A stretch of DNA of 64,000 nt from Actinomadura macrotermitis (GTDB lineage Bacteria > Actinomycetota > Actinomycetes > Streptosporangiales > Streptosporangiaceae), in the NCBI RefSeq assembly GCF_009604375.1, contig NZ_WEGH01000002.1:1450073-1514072 (forward strand), in the 5' to 3' direction. The position numbers were made by a program, and so were the translations under genes. A model generated the notes under the pieces. It was not told the DNA's origin, did no database searches, and saw only the letters and a program-made list of their open reading frames with translations. Below are positions 23,586-31,725 of the stretch, piece after piece; position 1 is the stretch's first letter, and each line of letters opens with the position of its first letter.

Positions 23586-23980
23586 TCACCGCATCCGACC
23601 CCGCCGCCCTGTTCGACGCGCTGGACCCGGTCACGCCCGGCTTCCTGCTCGGCACCTGGGCGGGCGGCCTCTTCGACGAGACCGGCCGGATGGCCGCGCG
23701 CCTGGTCGAGATGGGCTGGTACGGCAAGCGCTTCCACGACACCGAGAACGTCGACCCGCTCCTCTGCCGCTCCGCCGACGGCGGCGTCTACGCCTACGAC
23801 GGCATGGGCGCGGCCCGCGTCCGCGAGATCGCCTACCGGGGCAAGGTGTCGGCCGCGATGGTCTACGACACCCAGCCGATCATCGACCACTTCCGCCGCT
23901 ACTCGGGCGACGTCGTCCTCGGCGCGATGGACGCCAAGGGGCAGCCCGGCACCCTCTACTTCCACCTCACCCGCGTCTAG
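23582..23980 (+). CDS. GXWXG/DUF4334 domain protein
   Basis: 132 residues. The first third contains the GxWxG signature in LGTWAGGLFDETG (about 22-34); the second half, with YDTQPIIDHFRRYSGDVVLGAMDAKG, matches DUF4334. Function is unknown. It is translationally coupled to the alcohol dehydrogenase, which suggests a role in the same pathway, possibly lipocalin-like ligand handling. Its 3' end overlaps a convergent gene by 4 nt. Confidence 0.85.
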   Translation: MITASDPAALFDALDPVTPGFLLGTWAGGLFDETGRMAARLVEMGWYGKRFHDTENVDPLLCRSADGGVYAYDGMGAARVREIAYRGKVSAAMVYDTQPIIDHFRRYSGDVVLGAMDAKGQPGTLYFHLTRV

Positions 23981-25089
23981 TCGCCCTGGCCGGGGAACTC
24001 GCGGTGCTCGTCGACGTCCTTCAGCTCCGCGACGATCAGCGGGGCGATCCGGCGGGCCTGCTCCTCCGACAGCGGGCCGGCGTGGCCGTGAAAGTTGTCG
24101 ATCTTGAGGTAGGGGTGGTGCAGGCCCGCGTGCTCCTTCTGGTAGATGACCATGCGGTCCCGCTGGTGCGTGGCCTCGATGCTCACCCGGTGCTTGACCA
24201 GCAGCGCGGTGGCCTCCTGCCCGCCGGGCACGGTGAGCAGGGCCTTGCGCAGCAGGATGTCCGACTTCAGGCGGTTCACATACCACTCGGCGTTCTCCAC
24301 CCGATGGGCCTCGTCGAGCAGGTCCTTGTCCTTGGCGGCCTCGCGCGCCTTCGCCAGGTCCTCCTCGGCCTTGCGCAGATGCTCCTCGGCGGCCCCGACG
24401 TCCCCGCGCAGCGTGGCGGCGTCGCCGTCGAACACCCGCGACTCGACCCCGTCGGTGAGGTCGACGAACGCCTTGCGGTCCAGGCGCGGCACGCGCCTGC
24501 CGTGCGGGAGCCTGCCGAGGCTGCCGAGGCCCTTGGAGCCGAAGACCCGGCCGAGGATCGTCGGGACGGTGAGGCCCGCCGCCCGCATCTTGTGGCCGCC
24601 GGTCCAGTCGTCGCGGATCGGCTCGGTCGACTCCTCCCAGATGGCCTTCCCGCTGCCGACCGGATCGGTGACCAGGTTCTTCAGCCCGGACCAGTTGTCC
24701 TTGAACCCCTGGTGGCTGCAGATGTGGACCAGGCAGGTGACGAAGGTCGCGCCGTCCCAGACGTCCTTCACCGCGTTCACGGTGCCGCGCCGGATGCCGT
24801 CGGTCAGCCCGCACGCCCAGTCGAGCCAGTCGTAGCAGTTGCCGTCGTCGGGCTTCTCCTGTGGGCCGGGACCCTGCGCGGGGGCCTTGCGGGGCCCGGC
24901 CGCGTCGGCGACCGCCGGCCGCCCGCCGCCGCACCCGGCGCCGGAGGCGACCTGGCACACCGCCGACCCGATCCCGCCGGAGACCCGGCCGCCCAGCCCG
25001 GACACCGCCACCGCCGCGACGACCACCGCGACGAGGAGGAGGACCGCGATGTAGGACGCCGCGCCCTCGCCCCGGTCGGACGCGCGCAT
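23977..25089 (-). CDS. Membrane-anchored protein with toxin-like modular build, unknown
   Basis: 370 residues. The N-terminus (RGEGAASYIAVLLLVAVVV, about 6-25) is a single TadE/pilin-like membrane anchor. A Cys-containing Pro/Gly linker (about 44-83) leads to a middle region with paired Cys (CYDWLDWACG, CLVHICSHQ). A charged coiled-coil (about 225-275, AEEHLRKAEEDLAKAREAA) precedes a C-terminal domain with several conserved-looking His. Anchor, linker and unique C-terminal module recall polymorphic toxins of actinobacteria, but no known toxin domain is recognised and no immunity gene is identified. Confidence 0.65.
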   Translation of the reverse strand: MRASDRGEGAASYIAVLLLVAVVVAAVAVSGLGGRVSGGIGSAVCQVASGAGCGGGRPAVADAAGPRKAPAQGPGPQEKPDDGNCYDWLDWACGLTDGIRRGTVNAVKDVWDGATFVTCLVHICSHQGFKDNWSGLKNLVTDPVGSGKAIWEESTEPIRDDWTGGHKMRAAGLTVPTILGRVFGSKGLGSLGRLPHGRRVPRLDRKAFVDLTDGVESRVFDGDAATLRGDVGAAEEHLRKAEEDLAKAREAAKDKDLLDEAHRVENAEWYVNRLKSDILLRKALLTVPGGQEATALLVKHRVSIEATHQRDRMVIYQKEHAGLHHPYLKIDNFHGHAGPLSEEQARRIAPLIVAELKDVDEHREFPGQGD

Positions 25090-25135
25090 GACGGGCCCCT
25101 CTCGGCTGAACCTGGCGGCTCACCCTAAAGAAGGA

Positions 25136-25747
25136 TTACGGCCTGTCCCCAGGGTCCGGGGACCCATCCCGGGACCCGGTTTCGTTCATCGCGCGGACGA
25201 CCCAGTCGAGCGATCCCGTCTCCAGCGCCTGCTCCGCGAGCCGCTTGGCGGAGCCGGTCCTGAGCTGGGCCAGGGAGCTGTCGATCCAGCCCTGCGTCCG
25301 GTAGCCCTGCTCGCGGTACTCGATGCCCTGGATCAGGCATTCGAGCTTGTCGGCGTCCCGCGCGCAGGCGGCCTCGGCGCTGTCCGCGCCCTCGTACTCG
25401 GCCACCACGCCCGCCACCATGCCGGCGACCGGCTGCGGCAGGCCGCGCGTCTGCCGCGCCGTGACCTCCTCGTTGGACACCGTGGTGACATAGTCCCTGG
25501 CCAGATACGGCAGGTCGGTGATGCGCGTCTCCTGGCTGTCGTGGAAGAGGCTGAGCAGCGCGGCCCGCTCGGGGTTCGCGCCCTCCATCACCGCGAGCAC
25601 GCTCGCGATGACGGCCGCGCGCATCGAGTGCTCCGCGACGCTCTCGGGATCCTTGACGCCGGCGACGAACCACCCCGTCCGCCGGTACCGCTTGAGCAGC
25701 CCGATCTCGTACAGGAACCCCGCCAACCGCCCGGTCTCGTGCGTCAT
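25136..25747 (-). CDS. HD-domain nucleotidase (YfbR/HDDC2-like)
   Basis: 203 residues from ATG 25747, which lies 6 nt after TACGGT and so is probably leaderless. The metal-binding HD pattern is complete: His in SVAEHSMRAAV, His-Asp in LLSLFHDSQETRITD, and a later Asp in CARDADKLECLIQ. Family members hydrolyse 5'-deoxynucleoside monophosphates. No partner genes indicate a more specific role. Confidence 0.85.
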   Translation of the reverse strand: MTHETGRLAGFLYEIGLLKRYRRTGWFVAGVKDPESVAEHSMRAAVIASVLAVMEGANPERAALLSLFHDSQETRITDLPYLARDYVTTVSNEEVTARQTRGLPQPVAGMVAGVVAEYEGADSAEAACARDADKLECLIQGIEYREQGYRTQGWIDSSLAQLRTGSAKRLAEQALETGSLDWVVRAMNETGSRDGSPDPGDRP

Positions 25748-25771
25748 ACCCCGACCGTAGAACATCGGCTT

Positions 25772-26446
25772 TCAGCGCCGGAGGCGTTCCACCAGACGAC
25801 CGCCCGGGGCGGCCAGGACCGGGGTGAACAGCCACGCGATCCAGACGTGCGGCACCCACCAGGCGAGGACGGCCGTCGCGGCGAACAGCGCGCCGACCGA
25901 CCACGACGCGCCGGCACTGCGCCGGACGTCCACCGGGTCGACGCCCTCGGCCAGCAGGCCCGACCGGTACGCCGCCTCCTTGAGCCCGGCCTCGCTGAAC
26001 ACCATCAGGGCCTCGGCGGCCGCGAAGACGCACAGCGCCAGCGGATCGCCGCTCGTGTGCCCGATCAGGGACGTCGGGTACGGCAGGAACGCCACGAACA
26101 GCAGGAGCGGCGCGTGCCACGCCGCCATCGCCCGGTTCAGCCCCGCGAGCTGGTCGCACAGCAGGTTGTGCCGCCTCCAGACGCCCCACAGCAGGAAGAA
26201 CGCGAGCACGTACGCCAGGAACGAGTCACGCGATCCCCACAGGAACCGCCGCAGGTCGTGCGGACGTTCCAGCACCTCGCCCTCGGGCCGCGGGATCTCG
26301 ATCACCAGCAGGGTGATGGCGATGGCCAGGACGGCGTCGGTGAACATCGCCATCCGCTCCACGGAGAACCCCGGCGCCGCCCGCCGTACCTCGGTGTCCG
26401 CCACGGGGACCGCCTTTCGCTCCGGCACACCCTGGTGATCCGTCAT
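25772..26446 (-). CDS. TMEM175-family (DUF1211) potassium channel-like protein
   Basis: 224 residues with about six membrane segments. The first carries ERMAMFTDAVLAIAITLLVIE, the bacterial TMEM175 signature around the pore-lining FSDAV motif. Bacterial members are tetrameric K+ channels. ATG 26446 is taken; a GTG 18 nt upstream is also possible and neither has a clear ribosome-binding site. Confidence 0.85.
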   Translation of the reverse strand: MTDHQGVPERKAVPVADTEVRRAAPGFSVERMAMFTDAVLAIAITLLVIEIPRPEGEVLERPHDLRRFLWGSRDSFLAYVLAFFLLWGVWRRHNLLCDQLAGLNRAMAAWHAPLLLFVAFLPYPTSLIGHTSGDPLALCVFAAAEALMVFSEAGLKEAAYRSGLLAEGVDPVDVRRSAGASWSVGALFAATAVLAWWVPHVWIAWLFTPVLAAPGGRLVERLRR

Positions 26447-26466
26447 CACCAAGGACGAGCCCACCG

Positions 26467-27120
26467 TCAGTGAACCCGGGCGCCGTCCAGATAGGCGAGC
26501 ACGGCACGCACGCGGCGGTGGCCGGAATCGTCCGGCGCCAGGCCGAGCTTGGCGAAGATGTTGCCGATGTGCTTGTGCACGGCGTTGCCGGAGATGCGCA
26601 TCCGCTCGCCGATGGTGGCGTTGTCGTGGCCCTGCGCCATGAGGGCGAGCGCCTCGTGCTCGCGCGGCGTGAGGGCGTCCAGGGGGGCGCCGGCGCGGTG
26701 CGCCAGGAGCTGGGCGACGACCTCGGGGTCCATGGCGGTGCCGCCCGCCGCGACGCGGTGCAGCGCGTCGACGAACTCGGCGACCCGGCCGATGCGGTCC
26801 TTGAGCAGGTAGCCGATGCCGCCGCGGCCGTCGGACAGCAGCTCGCCGGCGTACTCGCGCTCGACGTACTGCGACAGCACCAGGACCGGCAGCGCGCCGT
26901 GCTCGCGGCGGGCCCGCAGCGCGGCGTGGATGCCCTCGTCGCGGAACGACGGCGGCAGCCGCACGTCGACGATGGCGATGTCGGGGCGGTGCGCGGCGAC
27001 GGCGTCCAGGAACTCCGCGCCGTCGCGGGCGACCGCCGCGACCTCGCAGCCCTTGGCCGCCAGCAGCAGCTCCAGGCCGCTGGACAGCAGCACGTTGTCC
27101 TCGGCGATCACGACGCGCAC
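26467..27120 (-). CDS. NarL/LuxR-family response regulator
   Basis: 217 residues from the GTG at 27120, after AGGAGGTGCC; the longer frame upstream is the shadow of the kinase. Receiver domain with Asp52 in IAIVDVRLPP and the LLKD lysine; LuxR helix-turn-helix (about 150-205) with LTPREHEALALMAQGHDN and HKHIGNIFAKLGL. It overlaps the kinase by 13 nt and is its partner. Confidence 0.93.
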   Translation of the reverse strand: MRVVIAEDNVLLSSGLELLLAAKGCEVAAVARDGAEFLDAVAAHRPDIAIVDVRLPPSFRDEGIHAALRARREHGALPVLVLSQYVEREYAGELLSDGRGGIGYLLKDRIGRVAEFVDALHRVAAGGTAMDPEVVAQLLAHRAGAPLDALTPREHEALALMAQGHDNATIGERMRISGNAVHKHIGNIFAKLGLAPDDSGHRRVRAVLAYLDGARVH

Positions 27121-28232
27121 GGCACCTCCTGGACGGGCAGCCGGACGGTGAGCGTGGTCGGGCCGCCCGGTGGGCTGACGAGGCGGACGTCTCCGTCCAG
27201 GGCGGCGACGCGCCGCCGGATCCCGGCGATCCCGGTGCCGCGCGCCTCGTCGGCGCCGCCCCTCCCGTCGTCGGCGACCTCGACCGACAGCACGCCGCCG
27301 GCGCACGCGACCCGCAGCGACGCCCGCGTGGCGGCGGCGTGCTTGGCCACGTTCGCCAGCGCCTCGGCGATCACGTAGTAGGCCACCGCCTCCGCCGCCG
27401 CCGGCAGCGCGCCGAGGCCGGCGAGCTCGGTGCGGACCGGCACGCCCGCCCGGGCGGCCAGCGCCGACAGCGCCCCGTCCAGCCCGCGGTCGGCCAGGAT
27501 CGGCGGGTAGATCGTCTGCAGCACCGAGCGGAGCTCGGCCATCGCCTCCTCCGTCGTCTCGTGCGCCTGCCGGATCAGCGTCGCCGCCGGGCCGTCACCG
27601 AGCGACTCGCGGGCGAGGCCGAGCTGCATGGCGATGGCCACCAGGCGCGCCTGCGTCCCGTCGTGCAGGTCGCGTTCGATGCGCTGGAGCTCAGCGCCGT
27701 GGGCGTCGACCACACCGACCCGGCTCTGGGTCAGCACCTCGATCCGCTCGCGGGCCGACGGCGCGAGGATCGCCAGGCACAGCCGCGCATAGAGCCGCGC
27801 CAGCGGCGGGAACGCCCACCAGACCACCGCGCCGAGGACGGCGATCTGCACGGAACCCCCGACCAGCGCCGTCGCCCAGTCGTTCACGTGGACGTCGAAG
27901 ACGGAGAACAAAGTAGGCCGCCCGTCCGCGGGAAACGCCCACCACAACGACATCGCCACCGCGGCGACCAGGACGTTGCCCAGACACACCAGGGCGGCCA
28001 GCCCGAGCGGGAACCCGACAGCGACATGCGTGAACGCCCAGGCGAGATTGCGCCACCCGTCCGGCCGGCCACCGACCGGAACGCCGAGCAGACCGGCGGC
28101 CCGCCGGCGGTGCCAGCCCGCCCAGCCGCGCGCCGCCGCCGGCGCGAGCAGCACCGGCAACGCGAGCGCCGTGGCCACGGCAGTGACCAGCGTGCCCAGC
28201 AGGAATGCACGGTCACGCATGCGTATTGGCAT
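27108..28232 (-). CDS. Sensor histidine kinase, HisKA_3 type with N-terminal sensor domain
   Basis: 374 residues. Membrane sensor region (about 8-145, several hydrophobic segments as in the PF13796-type putative sensor), dimerisation box with His190 in RIERDLHDGTQARL, and ATPase domain (about 280-370) with VIAEALANVAKHA and GTGIAGIRRRVAALDG. ATG 28232 lies 7 nt after a GATAAT hexamer, so the transcript is probably leaderless. It precedes its response regulator. Signal unknown. Confidence 0.92.
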   Translation of the reverse strand: MPIRMRDRAFLLGTLVTAVATALALPVLLAPAAARGWAGWHRRRAAGLLGVPVGGRPDGWRNLAWAFTHVAVGFPLGLAALVCLGNVLVAAVAMSLWWAFPADGRPTLFSVFDVHVNDWATALVGGSVQIAVLGAVVWWAFPPLARLYARLCLAILAPSARERIEVLTQSRVGVVDAHGAELQRIERDLHDGTQARLVAIAMQLGLARESLGDGPAATLIRQAHETTEEAMAELRSVLQTIYPPILADRGLDGALSALAARAGVPVRTELAGLGALPAAAEAVAYYVIAEALANVAKHAAATRASLRVACAGGVLSVEVADDGRGGADEARGTGIAGIRRRVAALDGDVRLVSPPGGPTTLTVRLPVQEVPCAS

Positions 28233-28344
28233 GGAGCCGATTATCCGTCCCCGCTCCCGGCCGGGCACTACAGCAGGCTGTACCAACACACGTGCGGCCG
28301 GCTGTATCGCTCCAGACGGCCGGCCGGAAATAGCGTCCCCGGCC

Positions 28345-29799
28345 ATGAAGACAACCATTGCCGCCCTGACCCTGGCCCTATCGGCCACCGCCGCACCCAG
28401 CGCGGCCGCCCACACACCCCCGCGACTCGACTGGAAGTCCTGCGCCCAGGAGGAACTCGACCAGGCGGGCGCGCAGTGCGCGCAGCTCACCGTCCCGCTC
28501 GACCACTCCAAGCCCGGCGGCCGCACCATCACGCTCGCGCTGTCGCGCCTGCCCGCCACCGACCGCGCCCACCGCATCGGCACCCTGGTCCTCAACAACG
28601 GCGGCCCCGGCCAGGACTCGCTGGGCATGCCCGTGCCGATCCGCGCGGCCATGAAGGACGTCGCCGCGCGCTACGACCTCGTCGGCCTGGACCCGCGCTT
28701 CGTCGGGCGCAGCACGCCGCTCGACTGCGGCTGGCCCATCGGCATGTGGCTCCGCTCGGCCGGCGCGACCCGCGCCCGGTTCGACCACCAGGCCGCGGTG
28801 CAGCGCGACCTGGCCGAACGCTGCGGCAAGCGCCACGCCGACGTGCTCCCGTACGTCAACACGCGCGACACGGCCCGCGACATCGACCTCGTGCGCCGCG
28901 CCCTCGGCGAGCACCGGATCTCCTTCCTCGGCTACTCCTACGGCAGCTACCTGGGCGCCGTCTACGCGCAGATGTTCCCCGGCCGCACCGACCGCATGGT
29001 CCTGGACAGCGCGGGCGACCCGCGCAAGTGGGGCCCCAGGGCGATGCAGGGCACCGAGGCCGAGGCGGAGCGCGCGCTGCGCGGCTGGGCGTCCTGGGCC
29101 GCCGGCCGTCCCGGCTTCGGCCCCACCCGCGCCCACGTGCTCGCCACCATCAACGGAATCGTCGCCGCCGCCGAGAAGCGCCCGCTGCGCGTCGGCCCCT
29201 ACGAGGTGGACGACCAGCTGATCCCCTACATCCTCTCCACCGGCCCCGGCAACGACCGCCCCGAGGCCCGCGAGTCGTTCGCCGCCACCGTCCGCACCCT
29301 GAACGAGGCCGCCCACGGCCGCCCCGCCGAGCCGGGCCCCGAGCTCAACGGGCTCCTCACCTTCGTCCTGACCAGCACCGGCTCCCCGCTCGCCAGCCCG
29401 GCCGCCGCGATCACCTGCGGCGACCGCGCCGCCCCGCGCGACCCGGACACCTACTGGACCGACAACCAGCGCAGCCGAGCGCGCCACCCCCTCTTCGGCC
29501 CCCTCAAGAACAACCTCTGGCCCTGCGCCTTCTGGCCGGTCCAGCCCCGCGAGCCCGTCACCCGCATCGCCAACGCCGCCCCCGCCCTGATCGTGTCCGC
29601 CACCGGCGACACCGCCACCACCTACAAGGGCAGCAAGGCCATGCACCGCGCCCTGACCGGCTCCCGCCTGCTCACCCTGCGCGGCGCCACGGCCCACGGC
29701 ATCTACGGCGAATACGGCAACCCCTGCGTGGACACCAAGGTCAACGCCTACCTGGCCTCTGGCGTCCTCCCCGCGGGAAACCCGACCTGCCACCCCTGA
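28345..29799 (+). CDS. Secreted alpha/beta hydrolase, TAP-like C-terminus
   Basis: 484 residues. Signal peptide 1-22 (MKTTIAALTLALSATAAPSA). Catalytic elbow GYSYGSY at about 193-199; oxyanion NNGGPG near 73-78; the C-terminal half with ALIVSATGDTATTY and a late His in ATAHGIYG fits the TAP-like tripeptidyl aminopeptidase/proteinase family. Expected to be exported and to cleave peptides or esters. TAGCGT (28331-28336) lies 8 nt before ATG. The divergent space to the kinase has two GGCTGTA direct repeats (28276 and 28300). Confidence 0.9.
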   Translation: MKTTIAALTLALSATAAPSAAAHTPPRLDWKSCAQEELDQAGAQCAQLTVPLDHSKPGGRTITLALSRLPATDRAHRIGTLVLNNGGPGQDSLGMPVPIRAAMKDVAARYDLVGLDPRFVGRSTPLDCGWPIGMWLRSAGATRARFDHQAAVQRDLAERCGKRHADVLPYVNTRDTARDIDLVRRALGEHRISFLGYSYGSYLGAVYAQMFPGRTDRMVLDSAGDPRKWGPRAMQGTEAEAERALRGWASWAAGRPGFGPTRAHVLATINGIVAAAEKRPLRVGPYEVDDQLIPYILSTGPGNDRPEARESFAATVRTLNEAAHGRPAEPGPELNGLLTFVLTSTGSPLASPAAAITCGDRAAPRDPDTYWTDNQRSRARHPLFGPLKNNLWPCAFWPVQPREPVTRIANAAPALIVSATGDTATTYKGSKAMHRALTGSRLLTLRGATAHGIYGEYGNPCVDTKVNAYLASGVLPAGNPTCHP

Positions 29800-29873
29800 C
29801 CCGGCAGAACACCCCGGACGCCGGCGAGTGCCTCGAGCGCGACCATCTCTTCCTCCACGCCGTTGCGACGACG

Positions 29874-29903
29874 GCCACCGCCTCTTCCCCCGGGGGCGGT
29901 GGC
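29874..29903 (+). terminator. Hairpin downstream of the hydrolase
   Basis: GCCACCGCC (29874-29882) pairs with GGCGGTGGC (29895-29903); the loop can be shortened further by CCCC/GGGG pairing. It lies 75 nt after the hydrolase stop. The rest of 29800-29999 shows nothing else. Confidence 0.6.
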
Positions 29904-29999
29904 CTCGAAGAGGCGGCGTAGATGTAATGGACGTCGAGGGTTGCCGAGGAACCGAGGGTTCAACAATGACTCACCCAGCGAGCGGCTCCCTGGGAGCCG

Positions 30000-30725
30000 A
30001 TGTTGAATAGAGCGCGGATCGCGGCAGGTGCGGCGCTCGGTTCGGTCGTTGTAGGGGCATCGTTTGCCATGTGGCCCGCAGACGAGCGGCGCATACAGCC
30101 GGCGCCCTCTGCCCCGGCATGCTCTCTTCCGGTGTCCGTGCTGGCCGCAGAGAAAGACCTGCCCGGTTTCGTCAAGAACGATGAGGAACTCAACACCGGT
30201 CTTCCCGGCCGCCCGGGCTTCGGCGGCAGGCCTTCGTTCACCGGCTATGTATGCGGGCACTTCCGTGGCCTCCTCAACCGGGTCGCACTGACACCGGCCA
30301 ACCGTAAGGACGAGGACCGGCATGCGGCGAAGCTGAACTACCCGCACGGTGAACTGCCCTATGTTCCGCTCGTCGGCCGGGTCGTACGGACACAGAAGAC
30401 CGCACTTCTGGAGTTCTACGAGGGCGCCTACCAGTTCCGATCGCCCGCCGAAGCCCGTCAGTTCGCTGCCGGTTCCATCGGCTCCAACCGGTTGGACGAC
30501 GCGCTCAAGGAGTTCCCCTACCGCGTCCCCGGAACCGAGGCCGTCGCATTCAGCGGCGCGATGGACGCTGAAGCCCGTGACGCCGAACACCTCTACCGGA
30601 TCGTCGCCCGGATCGGCCGATCGGTGCTCACCATCAGCGCACAGGGCGGCCAGGAACTCAGTTGGTCCACAGTCCGGCCAATGGCCGGGACGCTCGTTGC
30701 CCGGCTGCAGCAAAGCCCTCCCTAG
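30000..30725 (+). CDS. Exported or lipid-free anchored hypothetical protein
   Basis: 241 residues. A short N-terminal hydrophobic segment (about 7-24, AAGAALGSVVVGASFAMW) acts as signal or anchor. The rest is soluble with an FRSPAEARQFAAGSIGSNRLDDALKEFP stretch typical of small extracytoplasmic actinobacterial proteins. No family recognised. Codon use is less GC-extreme than in neighbours, and it begins the accessory stretch that runs to about 37 kb. Confidence 0.65.
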   Translation: MLNRARIAAGAALGSVVVGASFAMWPADERRIQPAPSAPACSLPVSVLAAEKDLPGFVKNDEELNTGLPGRPGFGGRPSFTGYVCGHFRGLLNRVALTPANRKDEDRHAAKLNYPHGELPYVPLVGRVVRTQKTALLEFYEGAYQFRSPAEARQFAAGSIGSNRLDDALKEFPYRVPGTEAVAFSGAMDAEARDAEHLYRIVARIGRSVLTISAQGGQELSWSTVRPMAGTLVARLQQSPP

Positions 30726-30771
30726 AGGGGCCCGATGGGACGCCGGCGGACGCGGGCGCCAGTAGACGCGA

Positions 30772-30806
30772 TGGAGGAGAGTTTCACCGGTGGCGGTTCT
30801 CCTCCA
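30772..30806 (+). terminator. 9-bp hairpin after the hypothetical gene
   Basis: tggaggaga (30772-30780) pairs exactly with tctcctcca (30798-30806) across 17 nt. It lies 47 nt past the stop at 30725 and before the non-coding repeat block. Confidence 0.45.
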
Positions 30807-30959
30807 CTACAGCGAAGCAGCACGCCTATGCCCCCGCGGCTCGGCCAGGTTCCTGGTGGCCGGGTGCCCGAGGCAAGGCCCTGCCCGGATGTCGGGCAGG
30901 ACCCGGCGGATCTCAGCGATCAGGTCGCAGAAGGCTTGCTGAGGGTGGGACGGGTGCTT

Positions 30960-31565
30960 ACGTAGCTGCTTGCTGCGGAGTGAGAGAAAGCCGTCCTGTG
31001 GCGGGGTGGCTGGGCTCAGCAGCTACCTCCGGCACGCGTGCTGAGGCTTTTTGCTGGTACCGCTAGTTGGTTACCGCTAAAGGGTCGCCGAGGAAGGCGA
31101 AGGGGAGGGCGGGCGGCCAGGCGGCCGCTTGTTGCACCTTGCGTCTTTGACTTGCCTGGCTGGTAGCCGGCTGTCCTGGTCATGTTGCGGTGCTGCGATG
31201 CGGCGCTTTGTGAAGTGATGGAAGGACAGCCTGCGGTGCGGTGGCTGAGGTAGGTGGGTTGAGCTTCGCCTTCGGGAGGCTTCGAGGCTTACCAGCTGGA
31301 CGCCTGGGTGTAGCAGCTGCTGCTGAGCTCGCGTGCTGGGGCCCTTGGGTGGAGGCCGTTAAAGATGCGCCGAGGGCGGTGTGGGGTAGGGAGCCGCATA
31401 GGTGGCGGCTTGTTGCGGCTTGGCGTTCTGGCTGCCGAGCTGGGTGGACGACTGGCCTTCGCGCTCAAGCTGGGTTGCATGACGCGGCGCTTTGTGATGT
31501 GAAGGAAAAGATGGCCTGCGGCGTGACGGCCGAGCTTGGAGGAGCGAGTTTCGCTTTCCTGGCGG
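30960..31565 (+). repeat. Three diverged copies of a non-coding repeat of about 235-290 bp
   Basis: No convincing gene occurs from 30726 to 31725. Shared blocks show repeats: gtgagagaaagccg (30980), gtgatggaaggaca (31215) and gtgaaggaaaagat (31499) each lead into a cctg[tc]ggcg segment; cggcgctttgtga recurs exactly at 31201 and 31485; gcttgttgc at 31127 and 31408; cgcgtgctg at 31035 and 31330; gccgagg at 31087 and 31369. Offsets between the last two copies are 281-295 nt. All copies have stop codons in every frame, so this is structural or decayed DNA, or an RNA. It directly precedes the DUF222-HNH gene. 31580-31725 is noticeably AT-richer and includes a GAATGC/GCATTC hairpin (31648-31665). 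Confidence 0.6.
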
Positions 31566-31725
31566 GGGGGGGCAGGGCGGGGTACTGGTCATATTGCTGC
31601 GGCATTCTGATCGCAATACACAAAGCCGACAAAATGACGATGGTAAAGAATGCTGTTCGGCATTCCGGTTTATTGTGGACGATCTTCATTGGCTTTAAAA
31701 TGGTGGGGAAGGTGGAAGGGGGTGG

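Noticed and set aside
25125..26189. 354-codon minus-strand frame
   Set aside because: It is an out-of-frame reading of the TMEM175-like and HD-domain genes, both of which have complete motifs in their own frames.
30960..31565. HEARO/omega-RNA for an IS200/605-type nuclease
   Set aside because: Those RNAs accompany IscB/IsrB proteins with RuvC and bridge-helix domains; the adjacent protein is DUF222-HNH and has none.
30726..31725. CRISPR array
   Set aside because: Repeat units are long (235-290 bp), diverged and without regular spacers; no cas genes are present.
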